64,000 bases of DNA from CALECP01 sp964389925 (GTDB lineage Bacteria > Chloroflexota > Anaerolineae > Promineifilales > Promineifilaceae). The notes under the pieces were generated by a model. The model searched no databases, was not told the origin of the DNA, and worked only from the letters and a program-made list of their open reading frames with translations. The position numbers and the translations under genes are program-made. Below, piece by piece: positions 45,141 through 54,623 of this stretch (the stretch's first letter is position 1; each line of letters begins with the position of its first letter). The stretch is taken from NCBI GenBank assembly GCA_964389925.1, contig CAYMGE010000015.1, forward strand, positions 17,508 to 81,507, read 5' to 3'.

Positions 45141-47198
45141 ATGAGTGAAAAACTAACTGCTCCCGATGTGGAGAAAAAACCGTTTGAAGTTGAAATCAAT
45201 GGGAATGTGCGCGTCGATGATTACTATTGGCTGCGCGAGAAGACAAACCCAGATGTGTTGGCCTATTTAGAGGCCGAAAATGCGTATCGAGAGCAGGCGC
45301 TGGGGCATTTGGCGACGTTGCGCGAGAAGCTGTTTGAGGAAATGGTCGGCCGAATTCAAGAAACCGACGACAGCGTTCCCGTGCGCGAAGGTAATTACTA
45401 TTACTACACGCGCACCGAAGAGGGCAAACAGTACGCCATCTATTGCCGCAAGTTAGGTGTGGAAGGCGAAGAAGAGATACTGCTCGACCTCAACCAAATT
45501 GAGGCTGACAATGAATATGCTTATCTATCGCTGGGGATTTATGAAGTCAGTCCACAGCATAATTTGTTGGCATTTGGGCTAGACACGACAGGAGCCGAAA
45601 CGTACACGATTCAGTTTAAGGATTTGGAGACGGGCGAGCTGTTGGGCGATGTGATTGAGAATGCGGCGGGATCGGCCGAATGGGGCGATAACACAACGCT
45701 CTTCTACACAACTGAGGAAGAAAGCACCAAGCGCAGCGATAAACTCTATCGGCATATTTTGGGAGAAGGGCAGTCGGCCGATGTCCTTATGTATCACGAA
45801 CCCGACCAACTCTACAACGTCTACCCCTACAAAACAAACGACAAACGCTATCTATTTGTCGGCTCAATGGGCATCGAAACGTATGAATGGCACTATCTCG
45901 ACACCGATGTACCGCTCGGTGACTTCAAGCTATTTGCAGCCCGCGAGAAATCGCTACGCTACATGGTCGAACATCGGGCTAGCATATTTTACATCGTGAC
46001 CAATGCCGATGGCGCAGTCAACAGCAAATTGATGACAACGCCTGTAACCGACACGCGCCGCATCAGTTGGCAAAACCTGATCGACCATCGAGAAGATGTC
46101 CGCCTTTACAGCATCGAAATGTTTGCCCAATACTTTGTGCGCTCTGAGCGCGTCAATGGATTGACCCAACTGGTCGTCACGCAGTTCGATGGATTTGAGT
46201 CACATACAATCGAGTTTGATGAGCAAGTTTACACCGTTGGATTTGGCGCAAATGCGGAATACAACAGTCAGCTTGTGCGTTTGACTTATACATCGCTCGT
46301 CACACCTGCAACTGTCTACGATTACCACATGGGGCAACGCACGCTTGAGCTGAAGAAACGCACGCCGGTTTTGGGTGGATATAACGTTGAGGATTATACG
46401 ACTACACGGATTTTTGCGACGGCCGATGACGGGGCGCAAGTACCGATTTCCCTTGTCTATCGCAAAGATGCGTGGCAAGGTCAGCCAACGACGTTACATC
46501 TTTATGGATACGGTAGTTATGGGATCACGATTGATCCGTCGTTTAGCTCGACGCGAGTGAGTTTGTTGGATAGAGGCGTGGTGTTCGCGGTGGCGCATGT
46601 GAGGGGATCGCAGATTTTCGGCCGAAAGTGGTACGAAAATGGCAAATTCCTGCACAAACGCAACACTTTCACCGACTTCATCGCGTGCGCCAAGCACCTC
46701 ATTGCTGAGAACTATACCGACCCTTCCAAGATGACAATGGAAGGTCGTAGCGCGGGCGGATTGTTGATGGGCGCGGTGCTAAATATGGCTCCGGAACTGT
46801 TCAAGGCGGCCGTTGCTGGCGTTCCATTCGTCGATGTTGTGACAACGATGCTAGATGAGACAATTCCACTCACCGTTGGCGAATTTGATGAATGGGGCAA
46901 CCCGAAAGACCCGACATACTACGACTATATGCTCTCCTATTCGCCCTACGACAACGTAACGGCACAGGATTACCCCGCGATTCTCGTCACGGCTGGACTC
47001 AATGATCCACGTGTACAGTATTGGGAGCCAGCCAAGTGGGTTGCCAAATTGCGCGATGTGAAGACGGACGACAATCTACTCACCATGAAGATGCACATGG
47101 GAGCAGGGCATTTTTCCTCGTCTGGACGCTATGACCTACTAAAAGATGTGGCACATGATTATGCATTTATTCTGGATCAGTTGGAATTGGTAGATTGA
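45141..47198 (+). CDS. ptrB: oligopeptidase B-like prolyl oligopeptidase (S9A)
   Basis: Cytoplasmic serine peptidase of 685 residues that cleaves short peptides. A seven-bladed propeller (about 70-400) gates an alpha/beta hydrolase domain. The nucleophile is Ser537 in GRSAGGLLMGA, the Asp is in AGLNDPRV (near 621) and the His is in GAGHFSSSGR (near 656). GRSAGG matches oligopeptidase B more than prolyl endopeptidase. The ATG at 45141, with AAGG upstream, is preferred to the frame start at 45126. Three exact TCGGCCGA copies lie in the propeller-coding part and one in the hydrolase part. Confidence 0.93.
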   Translation: MSEKLTAPDVEKKPFEVEINGNVRVDDYYWLREKTNPDVLAYLEAENAYREQALGHLATLREKLFEEMVGRIQETDDSVPVREGNYYYYTRTEEGKQYAIYCRKLGVEGEEEILLDLNQIEADNEYAYLSLGIYEVSPQHNLLAFGLDTTGAETYTIQFKDLETGELLGDVIENAAGSAEWGDNTTLFYTTEEESTKRSDKLYRHILGEGQSADVLMYHEPDQLYNVYPYKTNDKRYLFVGSMGIETYEWHYLDTDVPLGDFKLFAAREKSLRYMVEHRASIFYIVTNADGAVNSKLMTTPVTDTRRISWQNLIDHREDVRLYSIEMFAQYFVRSERVNGLTQLVVTQFDGFESHTIEFDEQVYTVGFGANAEYNSQLVRLTYTSLVTPATVYDYHMGQRTLELKKRTPVLGGYNVEDYTTTRIFATADDGAQVPISLVYRKDAWQGQPTTLHLYGYGSYGITIDPSFSSTRVSLLDRGVVFAVAHVRGSQIFGRKWYENGKFLHKRNTFTDFIACAKHLIAENYTDPSKMTMEGRSAGGLLMGAVLNMAPELFKAAVAGVPFVDVVTTMLDETIPLTVGEFDEWGNPKDPTYYDYMLSYSPYDNVTAQDYPAILVTAGLNDPRVQYWEPAKWVAKLRDVKTDDNLLTMKMHMGAGHFSSSGRYDLLKDVAHDYAFILDQLELVD

Positions 47199-47240
47199 TC
47201 CTGCTTCTTGATTTGCTAAGATATTCGGAAATTAGAAAGT

Positions 47241-47540
47241 ATGCACGTTATAACACAACGAGCCTTGAGACAGGCTTGGGAAGTCTATCCTGACACGGAA
47301 ACAGCGTTACGTAATTGGATTACATCAATGCGAAACATGCGATTTGCTAATTTTACGGAATTGAGAAAACGATGGCCTTCGGCCGATCAAGTTGGTCGGC
47401 TCACCGTTTTTAATATCAAAGGCAACAACTATCGTCTTATTGTCAGAATTGATTACGCAAATGGCAAGGTGTTTATTCGTGATTTTCTGACACACGCCAA
47501 CTATGACAAAAATGAGCAGAAAAACGATGCTTGGTTCTAA
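47241..47540 (+). CDS. higB: HigB-family toxin
   Basis: 99-residue RelE-fold ribosome-dependent mRNA interferase of the HigB type. Family features are the central WPSADQVGRLTVFNIKGNNYRLI and RIDYANGKVFIRDFLTHANYDK segments, in which Arg, Tyr and His line the RNA-cutting site. It comes before its antitoxin gene, the inverted order usual for higBA. One spacer base separates its stop codon from the antitoxin ATG. Confidence 0.9.
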   Translation: MHVITQRALRQAWEVYPDTETALRNWITSMRNMRFANFTELRKRWPSADQVGRLTVFNIKGNNYRLIVRIDYANGKVFIRDFLTHANYDKNEQKNDAWF

Positions 47541-47541
47541 A

Positions 47542-48054
47542 ATGAGCTACTCTGATTTGCTGGCTTATTTTCCGCCTCGCCCAATTGAAACAGGGGCTGT
47601 TTATTGGGAAACGCAAGCGGTGATTGATGAATTGTTGTCGAGCAGGGAACTTTCGGCCGATGAACAAACCTATCTTAACCTTCTTAGTATCTTAATCGAG
47701 CGTCATGATGAAGAAAATGCAATTGCCCCCGATTTACGTGGTGTTGAATTATTGCGTGAGTTGATTCGAGAGCAGGGACTAAAGCAGAAGGATTTATTGC
47801 CGATTTTTAGACATGAATCGACTATATCTGACATATTGAACAGTCACCGTAAACTAACAGTAGAGCATATTGAGCGATTGAGTGAGTGGTTTGGTTTGCC
47901 TCCTGCGCTATTTTTCAACGACAAGTCAAAAGTGCAACAATATATTCCAAAATCATCTCCTCAACTTATGGATAAGATGGAAGAACTTCTCATCAGTAAC
48001 AACCGTCTTGCACAACGAGTTGACCAACTGGCACAGCGGTTGCCTGTTCAGTGA
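47542..48054 (+). CDS. higA: HigA-family antitoxin with HTH
   Basis: 170-residue antitoxin that binds HigB and represses the operon. The N-terminal half wraps the toxin. A Cro/C1-type helix-turn-helix lies at about 78-125 (LIREQGLKQKDLLPIFRHES and TISDILNSHRKLTVEHIERL). I chose the ATG at 47542, one base after the higB stop codon; a longer frame starts inside higB. The long, polar C-terminal tail (about 40 residues) is unusual for HigA. Exact TCGGCCGA copies lie in both genes of the pair, as in host genes. Confidence 0.88.
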   Translation: MSYSDLLAYFPPRPIETGAVYWETQAVIDELLSSRELSADEQTYLNLLSILIERHDEENAIAPDLRGVELLRELIREQGLKQKDLLPIFRHESTISDILNSHRKLTVEHIERLSEWFGLPPALFFNDKSKVQQYIPKSSPQLMDKMEELLISNNRLAQRVDQLAQRLPVQ

Positions 48055-48058
48055 ATTA

Positions 48059-49006
48059 GTGCGTTGTTCAATTATCATCCCACACTGGAACGGCAAGCAG
48101 CATTTAGATGTTTGCCTGTCTAGCCTGTATGCTCAGACGTGGCGAGATTTCGAGATATTGCTCGTTGACAATGGCTCAACAGATGGCTCACAAGCGTATC
48201 TTCGCACCAGTTATTCCGATGTGCGCTTAATTGAATTGGGCGAAAATCGTGGCTTTACGGGTGCCTGCAATGCTGGCTATGCAGCGGCGATGGGCGATAT
48301 TATTATTTTGCTCAACAACGACACCGAAGTAGACCCCCATTGGTTAGCCGAAATCGTGAGCGCATTTGAACGCTATCCCGATGTAGGGGCGATTGCCAGC
48401 AAGATGTTGCTGTTTGACAAACGAGACACATTTCATACGGCGGGAGACATTGTGCGTGTCGATGGCACACCTAACAATCGCGGTGTGTGGCAGAAGGATG
48501 TGGGACAGTTTGAACAGGAAGAATTTGTATTTAGTGCGTGTGGCGGGTCGTCAGCCTATCGGCGTGCGATGTTAGAGGAGATTGGATTTTTGGACGATGA
48601 CTACTTTTTTTCCTGTGAAGATGTCGATTTGGGGTGGCGCATTCAGTTGTCAGGCTGGAAAGTGTTATATGTGCCGAGTGCAGTTGTCTATCATAAGCTA
48701 AAGGCGACGGGCGGTGGTGTAACGGGTAGTTATTATGACGGCCGAAATTTCCTCTACTTAATTTGGAAAAACTACCCTTTGAGTCTATTGCGAAAAAATT
48801 GGCGCGTCGTTCTGCGCGGTCAGTGGAAAATTACGCGGGAGGCTGTGCAGCACTGGCGTGGCGAGGCGGCACGTGCGCGGCTGCGTGGACAGTTAGCGGG
48901 AATAGGGGGTTTGTTCAAAATGTTGCCAAAGCGTCGTGCCATCCAGAAAAAGCGACGGGTTAGCGACGTTTATCTTACGAAGATTTTAACCCCTGTTGAC
49001 GAGTGA
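48059..49006 (+). CDS. family 2 glycosyltransferase (rhamnosyltransferase-like)
   Basis: Membrane-associated GT-A transferase of 315 residues that moves a sugar from a nucleotide donor during polysaccharide synthesis. Motifs are SIIIPHWNGKQHLDVCLSSL, the donor-binding LLVDNGSTDGS, the metal-binding LLNNDTEVDP (DxD-like) and the acceptor-site FSCEDVDLGWR. The frame is open far upstream within higA. A GTG at 48059, five bases after the higA stop codon, is the most sensible start. The sugar and acceptor are unknown. Confidence 0.82.
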   Translation: MRCSIIIPHWNGKQHLDVCLSSLYAQTWRDFEILLVDNGSTDGSQAYLRTSYSDVRLIELGENRGFTGACNAGYAAAMGDIIILLNNDTEVDPHWLAEIVSAFERYPDVGAIASKMLLFDKRDTFHTAGDIVRVDGTPNNRGVWQKDVGQFEQEEFVFSACGGSSAYRRAMLEEIGFLDDDYFFSCEDVDLGWRIQLSGWKVLYVPSAVVYHKLKATGGGVTGSYYDGRNFLYLIWKNYPLSLLRKNWRVVLRGQWKITREAVQHWRGEAARARLRGQLAGIGGLFKMLPKRRAIQKKRRVSDVYLTKILTPVDE

Positions 49007-49094
49007 ATGGGGGATGTTATCATTCGCGGCTGGATGTTGAGTGGGCTTCTTCAGCCTGCTCGCCTCGAACGGACTAAAGTCCATTCAACATATT

Positions 49095-49823
49095 ATGAAC
49101 CCATATTTGAGTGTTGTAATCCCAGCCTATAATGAAGAAGAGCGCATCGGTGCAACGTTGACACGCATCCAAGCGTATTTGCTGGCGCAAGCATTTGATT
49201 CAGAAATCGTTGTTGTATTAGATGGTGGGACAGATGATACAGCAGGCATTGTGAACCGGTTCTCGGCCGAAATACCCATCAAACTGATCGACCGCAAACA
49301 AAATCGTGGCAAAGGGTATACCGTGCGTGAAGGGATGTTGGCGGCGACAGGGCAGATAAGATTATTTACCGATGCGGACAACGCCACAGATATTGGGCAT
49401 TTTGATCTGATGAAGGGGTCTTGGGATAGTGGTTGTGATGTCGTGATCGCGTCGCGGGATAGCAAAGATTCGGAAGGGGCATGGCAAGCGGTTCCGCAAT
49501 CATTTGTGAAGCGCGTGATGGGAAACTTGGGCAACTTGTTTATTCAGATAGTTGCCGTGCCGGGAATTTGGGACACGCAATGTGGCTTTAAGGCGTTCTC
49601 GGCCGAAGCCACCCAAAAAATCTTCCCTCAACTCGAATCTGATGGGTTCACCCTCGATGTCGAAGCTCTCGCCCTAACCAAAAAATATAATTACAAACTC
49701 GCCATCATTCCCGCCCACTGGGTCAACGATGACCGCTCCAAAGTCAAGCCCACCGACTATCTCAAAGTGTTATTTGGAACCGCCAAAATCCGTTGGAATT
49801 TAATTCGTGGAAAATATCATTGA
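49095..49823 (+). CDS. dolichyl-phosphate glucose synthase-like glycosyltransferase
   Basis: GT2 enzyme of 242 residues close to the polyprenyl-phosphate glucose/mannose synthase group. Motifs are SVVIPAYNEEERIG, VVLDGGTDDTAG, NRGKGYTVREGM, the metal-binding FTDADNATDI and the C-terminal QCGFKAFS. It has no C-terminal membrane helices, so it likely works at the membrane surface on a lipid-phosphate acceptor. The ATG at 49095 gives the family N-terminus. The leader carries GGACT-AAA-GTCC-type small palindromes. Its end overlaps miaA by 17 bp. Confidence 0.88.
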   Translation: MNPYLSVVIPAYNEEERIGATLTRIQAYLLAQAFDSEIVVVLDGGTDDTAGIVNRFSAEIPIKLIDRKQNRGKGYTVREGMLAATGQIRLFTDADNATDIGHFDLMKGSWDSGCDVVIASRDSKDSEGAWQAVPQSFVKRVMGNLGNLFIQIVAVPGIWDTQCGFKAFSAEATQKIFPQLESDGFTLDVEALALTKKYNYKLAIIPAHWVNDDRSKVKPTDYLKVLFGTAKIRWNLIRGKYH

Positions 49824-50742
49824 CCTGTCAATCCAAAATCGCCTGTTGGTTATTGTTGGGGCAACAGCGGTTGGCAAGACGGACTTATCATTAAGGGTTG
49901 CAGCGCGGTATGGAGGAGAGGTAATTTCGGCCGATTCTCGCCTCTTCTATCGCCACATGGACATCGGCACAGCCAAACCCTCCCTCGAAGAACGCGCCAC
50001 CATCCCTCATCACTTCATCGACATCGTAAACCCCAACGAAACGGTGACACTCGGCTGGTATCAAGATGAATGCTATCGGCTGATCAATTCGCTACACCAT
50101 CAAGGCAAGTTGCCAATTTTGGTCGGGGGAACGGGTCAGTATGTCAAGGCGATTGTCGAGGGGTGGGGCATTCCGCGTGTTGCCCCACAGCCTGACTTGC
50201 GTGCTGAACTGGAACAGAAAGACAGCCACGCTTTATATAGCAGATTGCGCGACCTTGACCCCATTGCCGCCCAAAAAATTCACCCCAATAACAAACGCCG
50301 CCTGATTCGCGCTCTTGAGGTTTGCATCATAGCAGGCGAGCCAATTTCCAAGTTGCAAGCAAAAAACCCGCCACCTTACAATACCTTGATGCTTGGCTTG
50401 AAGCGTGAACGCAAAGCACTTTATCGACGTATTGATGATCGCGTTGACCAAATGATGGCGGCAGGATTGCTCGATGAGATGCAGCATTTGCGCGAGATGG
50501 GGTACGGGCGCGAATTGCCAGCGATGAGTGGAATTGGTTATCAACAGTTATGGGAATTTTTTGAGGGTCAATGGACATTGCCCGAAGCGATTGAGCGCAT
50601 CAAGATGGAGACCCACCGTTTTGTACGCCATCAAAACAATTGGTTTGGCAAAGATGAAAACATCGTTTGGATCGATGCAAATGCGGATGATTTCCCAGAG
50701 TCTGCACTGACGCTCGTCTCTCATTGGCTAACGTTAAAATGA
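49807..50742 (+). CDS. miaA: tRNA dimethylallyltransferase MiaA
   Basis: Transfers an isopentenyl group from DMAPP to A37 of tRNAs that read UNN codons. The 311-residue product has the P-loop GATAVGKTDLS (18-28), SADSRLFYRHMDIGTAKP (the family has SADSRQ), GGTGQYVKAI and the zinc-finger-free C-terminus with RFVRHQNNWF. It starts with GTG at 49807 inside the end of the glycosyltransferase gene, so the two are coupled. The Q to L change in SADSRLFY is worth noting, since the Gln is usual. Confidence 0.94.
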   Translation: MENIIDLSIQNRLLVIVGATAVGKTDLSLRVAARYGGEVISADSRLFYRHMDIGTAKPSLEERATIPHHFIDIVNPNETVTLGWYQDECYRLINSLHHQGKLPILVGGTGQYVKAIVEGWGIPRVAPQPDLRAELEQKDSHALYSRLRDLDPIAAQKIHPNNKRRLIRALEVCIIAGEPISKLQAKNPPPYNTLMLGLKRERKALYRRIDDRVDQMMAAGLLDEMQHLREMGYGRELPAMSGIGYQQLWEFFEGQWTLPEAIERIKMETHRFVRHQNNWFGKDENIVWIDANADDFPESALTLVSHWLTLK

Positions 50743-50746
50743 CAAT

Positions 50747-50845
50747 ATGTCAGCACGCGACAAATTCCACGATGTAGTCCGCCATGCGCTCGAAAAGGAG
50801 GGCTGGACGATCACACACGATCCGCCTAGTATTCCAAATTTATGA
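50747..50845 (+). pseudogene. XisH-like fragment
   Basis: A 32-residue frame (MSARDKFHDVVRHALEKEGW, then TITHDPPSIPNL) matches the N-terminus of XisH, the fdxN-element excision-controlling factor that belongs to the endonuclease-like fold. It stops at TGA 50843-50845, so about three quarters of the family length is missing. No xisI follows. This is a relic, not a working gene. Confidence 0.65.
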
Positions 50846-50916
50846 ATTTGAGGGGTGTTGATTTCTAGCGCCGTGGCTTTAGCTCGACGTTTTCGAGGCA
50901 AATGCCCTGTAGTAGC

Positions 50917-50937
50917 ACGGGGATTTATCCCCGTTTT
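50917..50937 (+). terminator. intrinsic terminator downstream of miaA
   Basis: CGGGGAT (50918-50924) pairs with ATCCCCG (50927-50933) and is followed by TTTT. It terminates the transcript that carries the glycosyltransferases, miaA and the XisH fragment. Confidence 0.7.
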
Positions 50938-51007
50938 CGCCAAAGTCTGATATTGTGCTAGGTTTCCGATCACCTTATATGCGACAATTTATGGATTTTG
51001 CTGTAGC

Positions 51008-51979
51008 ATGATGAACGAGATACTGATTTTATCGGCCGACCACATCCAAACCGCCCTCCCCATGCCCGACTGCATCGCCGGCATGAAACGCGCCTACGCC
51101 GCCCTCTCAACAGACAATGCGGATGTACCCCTTCGCACGCGCCTAGAGCTGCCCAATGGCACAGCTTTATTTATGCCTGCCCATGTTATGGGTGACTTTG
51201 CCATCAAAATTGTCAACATCTTCCCTGAGCAACAACCGATGATTTCGGCGACCGTCTTAGTGATGGATGCACAGACAGGGAAGGCGTTGGCGTTGCTGGA
51301 TGGTGAGGTGTTGACAGCCATTCGGACGGGGGCTGGTGGGGGCGCATCGGCCGACATCCTCTCTCGCCCAGACAGCCGCAGCGTTGCTATCATCGGCAGC
51401 GGCGTGCAAGCGCGAACGGGTCTTGAGGCGGTCTGCGCGGTGCGTGACATCGAAGAAGTGCGTGTTTTTAGTCCCAATCGTGCCAATGCAGAGCGTTTTG
51501 CAATGGAAATGGCAGAACGTGGTGGAATTCCAAAGCGTATACAAGTTGCGGTCAACGCCGCCCAAGCTGTGGATAACACCGATATTGTTTATTGTGCCAC
51601 CACCTCCAGCACGCCCGTCTTTGATGGCAGCCTGTTGAAGAAGGGCGCACACGTGATCGGCGTGGGCAGTTATACACCGCAGATGCAAGAGATTGACGCA
51701 ACGACGATTAAAAATGCGCTGGTTGTCGTCGATTCGCGGGAAAGTGTTTTGGCAGAGGCTGGCGATTTGCTGGTGCCGATTGAGGAAGGGGCGATTGCGG
51801 CCGATCACATCCACGCCGAACTTGGCGAAATCATCGCTGGTACAAAGTTGGGTCGCACAAGCGATGACCAAATCACCTTTTTCAAATCAGTAGGTATCGC
51901 TGCTCAAGATGTCGTCGCTGCCAGCATCGCGCTTGCTAATGCCCGCACGCTCGGATTGGGGACAGTGGCTTACTTATGA
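51008..51979 (+). CDS. ornithine cyclodeaminase / mu-crystallin family protein
   Basis: NAD(P)-dependent enzyme of 323 residues related to ornithine cyclodeaminase and archaeal-type alanine dehydrogenase. The substrate-binding FAIKIVNIFPEQ and GEVLTAIRTGAGGG segments lie in the first third. The Rossmann motif SVAIIGSGVQARTGLEAV is near 125, and VGSYTPQMQEID and the C-terminal TFFKSVGIAAQD follow. The exact substrate (ornithine, alanine or another imino acid) cannot be decided. It is a single gene after the miaA terminator. Confidence 0.88.
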   Translation: MMNEILILSADHIQTALPMPDCIAGMKRAYAALSTDNADVPLRTRLELPNGTALFMPAHVMGDFAIKIVNIFPEQQPMISATVLVMDAQTGKALALLDGEVLTAIRTGAGGGASADILSRPDSRSVAIIGSGVQARTGLEAVCAVRDIEEVRVFSPNRANAERFAMEMAERGGIPKRIQVAVNAAQAVDNTDIVYCATTSSTPVFDGSLLKKGAHVIGVGSYTPQMQEIDATTIKNALVVVDSRESVLAEAGDLLVPIEEGAIAADHIHAELGEIIAGTKLGRTSDDQITFFKSVGIAAQDVVAASIALANARTLGLGTVAYL

Positions 51980-52038
51980 TGAAAGAACAGATCGAATAAT
52001 CCCAAAATCCGTTGTAGTCCCCTCACCAAAATAGCATA

Positions 52039-54423
52039 ATGCGGGCTATGACCCGCTGGTTTATCTTTTTATTTATTGCGCTCCTCATCGCTTGTGCTGA
52101 TGACCCCGTTGAGGTGACACCCTCTCCAACCGTTGTCGTAACAGAACAAATTATCGCGCCCACAGCAACGGCCGAGCCAGAGATCACGCCGACATCTCCA
52201 CCGCGTCAATCGGGTGATAGCCTGCTCATTGCTATGGATGTGCCAGATCGCACGGGGTTATTTGCCGATTTTGACAGCAATGGCGCAATTGTGGGGCTAG
52301 ATGTGGATGTGATGTCGGCGATTTCGGCCGCAGCCGATCTAACCCATGAGCAACTCATCACGCCTTACACTAATGCCCTCGATAGCTTACGTGCTGGCGA
52401 GATCGATGCCACAATTGCACGCATCGAAATCTCAGAAAATGCACCAGCAGGCATCGCTTACACCGATCCTTATCTCGAAGTGGGGCAAATTATGGTTGTG
52501 CGAGCCAATGAGGAAGAGATCGAGACGTGGCGGGATATTTCGGCCGATCAACCCCTCGCTGTCGTCGCCAATGAATACGGTATGATGGTTGCCTCTGACA
52601 CCCTCAACCATCCTGTAGACCAAATCATTACCGCCCCAACAACCACAGACGCTTTACAAATGTTGAGCGATTTTGAAGTCCGTGCTGCCATCATTAACAG
52701 TTTGGACGCAGAAGCATATACAGACCGCTACTATCAACGCCTCAAAGTGATCGGTGAAGGCACACCAGATTACTGGATTGCAAAAGAGCAGTTTGGGATT
52801 GCTGTGGCTGTGGACAATCGTGAGTTGTTGGACAAGCTAAATTCGGCTATTTTTGAGTATAAGGCGGCCGATCAAGAAGTAGAAATTGCGACCCGTTGGC
52901 TTGCATCAGATTCGCCAATTGATGCAGGGGAATCTCTAATTGGCACACCAGATGACCGCCTATTGGTTGGTGTTGTCGGTAGCGAGGTTAACTTTGATCC
53001 AGCCGACAGTTATGATCGCATCAGCCATGAAGTGCAGTTAAATACGTTGCGCGGATTGGTGAAGATAGAGAGCGATGGAACAATTGTGGCTGATTTGGCA
53101 GAGGGGTTGCCGGAGATTTCGGCCGCAAAAACCACATACACCTTCACCCTACGCGACGGCCTCACCTTCCCCGATGGCTCTGAACTCTCGGCAACCGTTC
53201 TCAAAAATTCAATGATGCACGTCGCTAGCACAGGCAACATCCTCTACAACGTTCTAAAAGATGCTAACCTCGACGGATTTGCCGACCAAGATGCCATCAC
53301 GGTCATTGATGAGCGCACTATCCAATTCACGCTTACCGCTCCCGCTGGACACTTTCTCGCCCGACTTGCTACCCCTGCCTTTTCCGCTATCTCCCCACTT
53401 TGCAACTTTAATGACTATGATCCCGTGGTGTGTGTTGGCATCGCTCCCTATCAAGTTAGCAACTATGAAGCGGAGGTTGCTGTTAGTTTGATCGCGAATG
53501 AAAGCTACTTTGACGATCCACCGCCGATGAAAAAAATTGAGTTGCGCCTCTATCCGACCTCTCGTGGATTGGCAAATGCGCTCGAAATCGAAGCGGTTGA
53601 TGTTGTGTGGCAAGGCCTAAGCGATGACGATTTGATTGAGCTGTTGACCAAAAACGACTATACATTCTGGGAAGGTGCGGGCATTTTCAAAAGCTATCTC
53701 GTTTTTGAACAAAGTGAACCGCCATGGGATGATGTGCGCGTTCGACAAGCTGTTGCATTGTCAGTTGATCGTACTGCAATCAGCCGTGAGGTCTTTGAGG
53801 GTTTACGTGTGCCGCTCGCATCGCCACTCGTAGATGGTTCGCCCGGCCAAATCGCGGTTTATCCTGAACGTGATTTGGAGGAAGCGATTCGACTGTTGCA
53901 ATCGGCTGGTTATAGTGCGAGTAATCCAGTTGAGGTTGAATTTTGGTATCTCAACGACGGGCGTTACACCGATTTAGAGGATGAATATGCAACCGCCATC
54001 GCCGCACAGCTTGAAGAAACAGGTATTTTTGATGTGACCCTCAATGGACAATCTTGGGGAATTTACAGTGGTCAAATGTTCAACTGTAACTACCAGACCT
54101 TCCTGCTGGGCTGGCCACCTAGCAATGCCACCCCCTATCTCGATGGTCTCAACTGGACGTACTATTTCATTCTCAATGCAGAAACGCTTTGCTCAAACTA
54201 CGAGAGTGAAAAGATGGATGACCTGTTTGAGGCTCTGTTTGAGGCGACGACACAACCAAACCGCGCCGCCGTTTTTGCAGAAATCCAGCAGCTTTGGGCA
54301 GAAGAGTTGCCTACGCTTGACCTCTACCAAGACTTGAGTGAAGCAGTGTCCCTTTCAAAAGTCACTCGCTTAGAGATCAATCCGTTGGGCTTCCTGCGTT
54401 ATGATTCGCTTATGAAAGAATAA
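52039..54423 (+). CDS. lipoprotein fusing SBP family 3 and SBP family 5 domains
   Basis: 794-residue exported lipoprotein (lipobox LLIAC near residue 19, then a Thr/Pro linker). Residues about 60-295 form an amino-acid-type periplasmic binding domain (SBP_bac_3: GLDVDVMSAISAAADL, LRAGEIDATIARIEISENA and YTDPYLEVGQIMVV). Residues about 310-790 form an oligopeptide/nickel-type domain (SBP_bac_5: LNTLRGLVKIESDGTIVADL, YTFTLRDGLTFPDGS, VRQAVALSVDRTAI). Both are normally separate ligand-binding subunits of ABC importers. No permease or ATPase gene is adjacent. The role could be sensing or a two-substrate receptor. Confidence 0.85.
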   Translation: MRAMTRWFIFLFIALLIACADDPVEVTPSPTVVVTEQIIAPTATAEPEITPTSPPRQSGDSLLIAMDVPDRTGLFADFDSNGAIVGLDVDVMSAISAAADLTHEQLITPYTNALDSLRAGEIDATIARIEISENAPAGIAYTDPYLEVGQIMVVRANEEEIETWRDISADQPLAVVANEYGMMVASDTLNHPVDQIITAPTTTDALQMLSDFEVRAAIINSLDAEAYTDRYYQRLKVIGEGTPDYWIAKEQFGIAVAVDNRELLDKLNSAIFEYKAADQEVEIATRWLASDSPIDAGESLIGTPDDRLLVGVVGSEVNFDPADSYDRISHEVQLNTLRGLVKIESDGTIVADLAEGLPEISAAKTTYTFTLRDGLTFPDGSELSATVLKNSMMHVASTGNILYNVLKDANLDGFADQDAITVIDERTIQFTLTAPAGHFLARLATPAFSAISPLCNFNDYDPVVCVGIAPYQVSNYEAEVAVSLIANESYFDDPPPMKKIELRLYPTSRGLANALEIEAVDVVWQGLSDDDLIELLTKNDYTFWEGAGIFKSYLVFEQSEPPWDDVRVRQAVALSVDRTAISREVFEGLRVPLASPLVDGSPGQIAVYPERDLEEAIRLLQSAGYSASNPVEVEFWYLNDGRYTDLEDEYATAIAAQLEETGIFDVTLNGQSWGIYSGQMFNCNYQTFLLGWPPSNATPYLDGLNWTYYFILNAETLCSNYESEKMDDLFEALFEATTQPNRAAVFAEIQQLWAEELPTLDLYQDLSEAVSLSKVTRLEINPLGFLRYDSLMKE

Positions 54424-54623
54424 CGCGCTGACATTTCGCCTAACCATCCTTCGCCAACTCATCGCATAAACGAGAGATGTGTTCAAGTGGTAAGATTTTG
54501 CCCTATCATTTTTACTTAGGTGCTTATATGCATTCAGGGCTTTTTCACTCACCTAAACTGTTGGTGAATAGGTTCAAGTTGCTAATTGTAACCACCTCAT
54601 AACTCGCATACACTCCATTCTAT

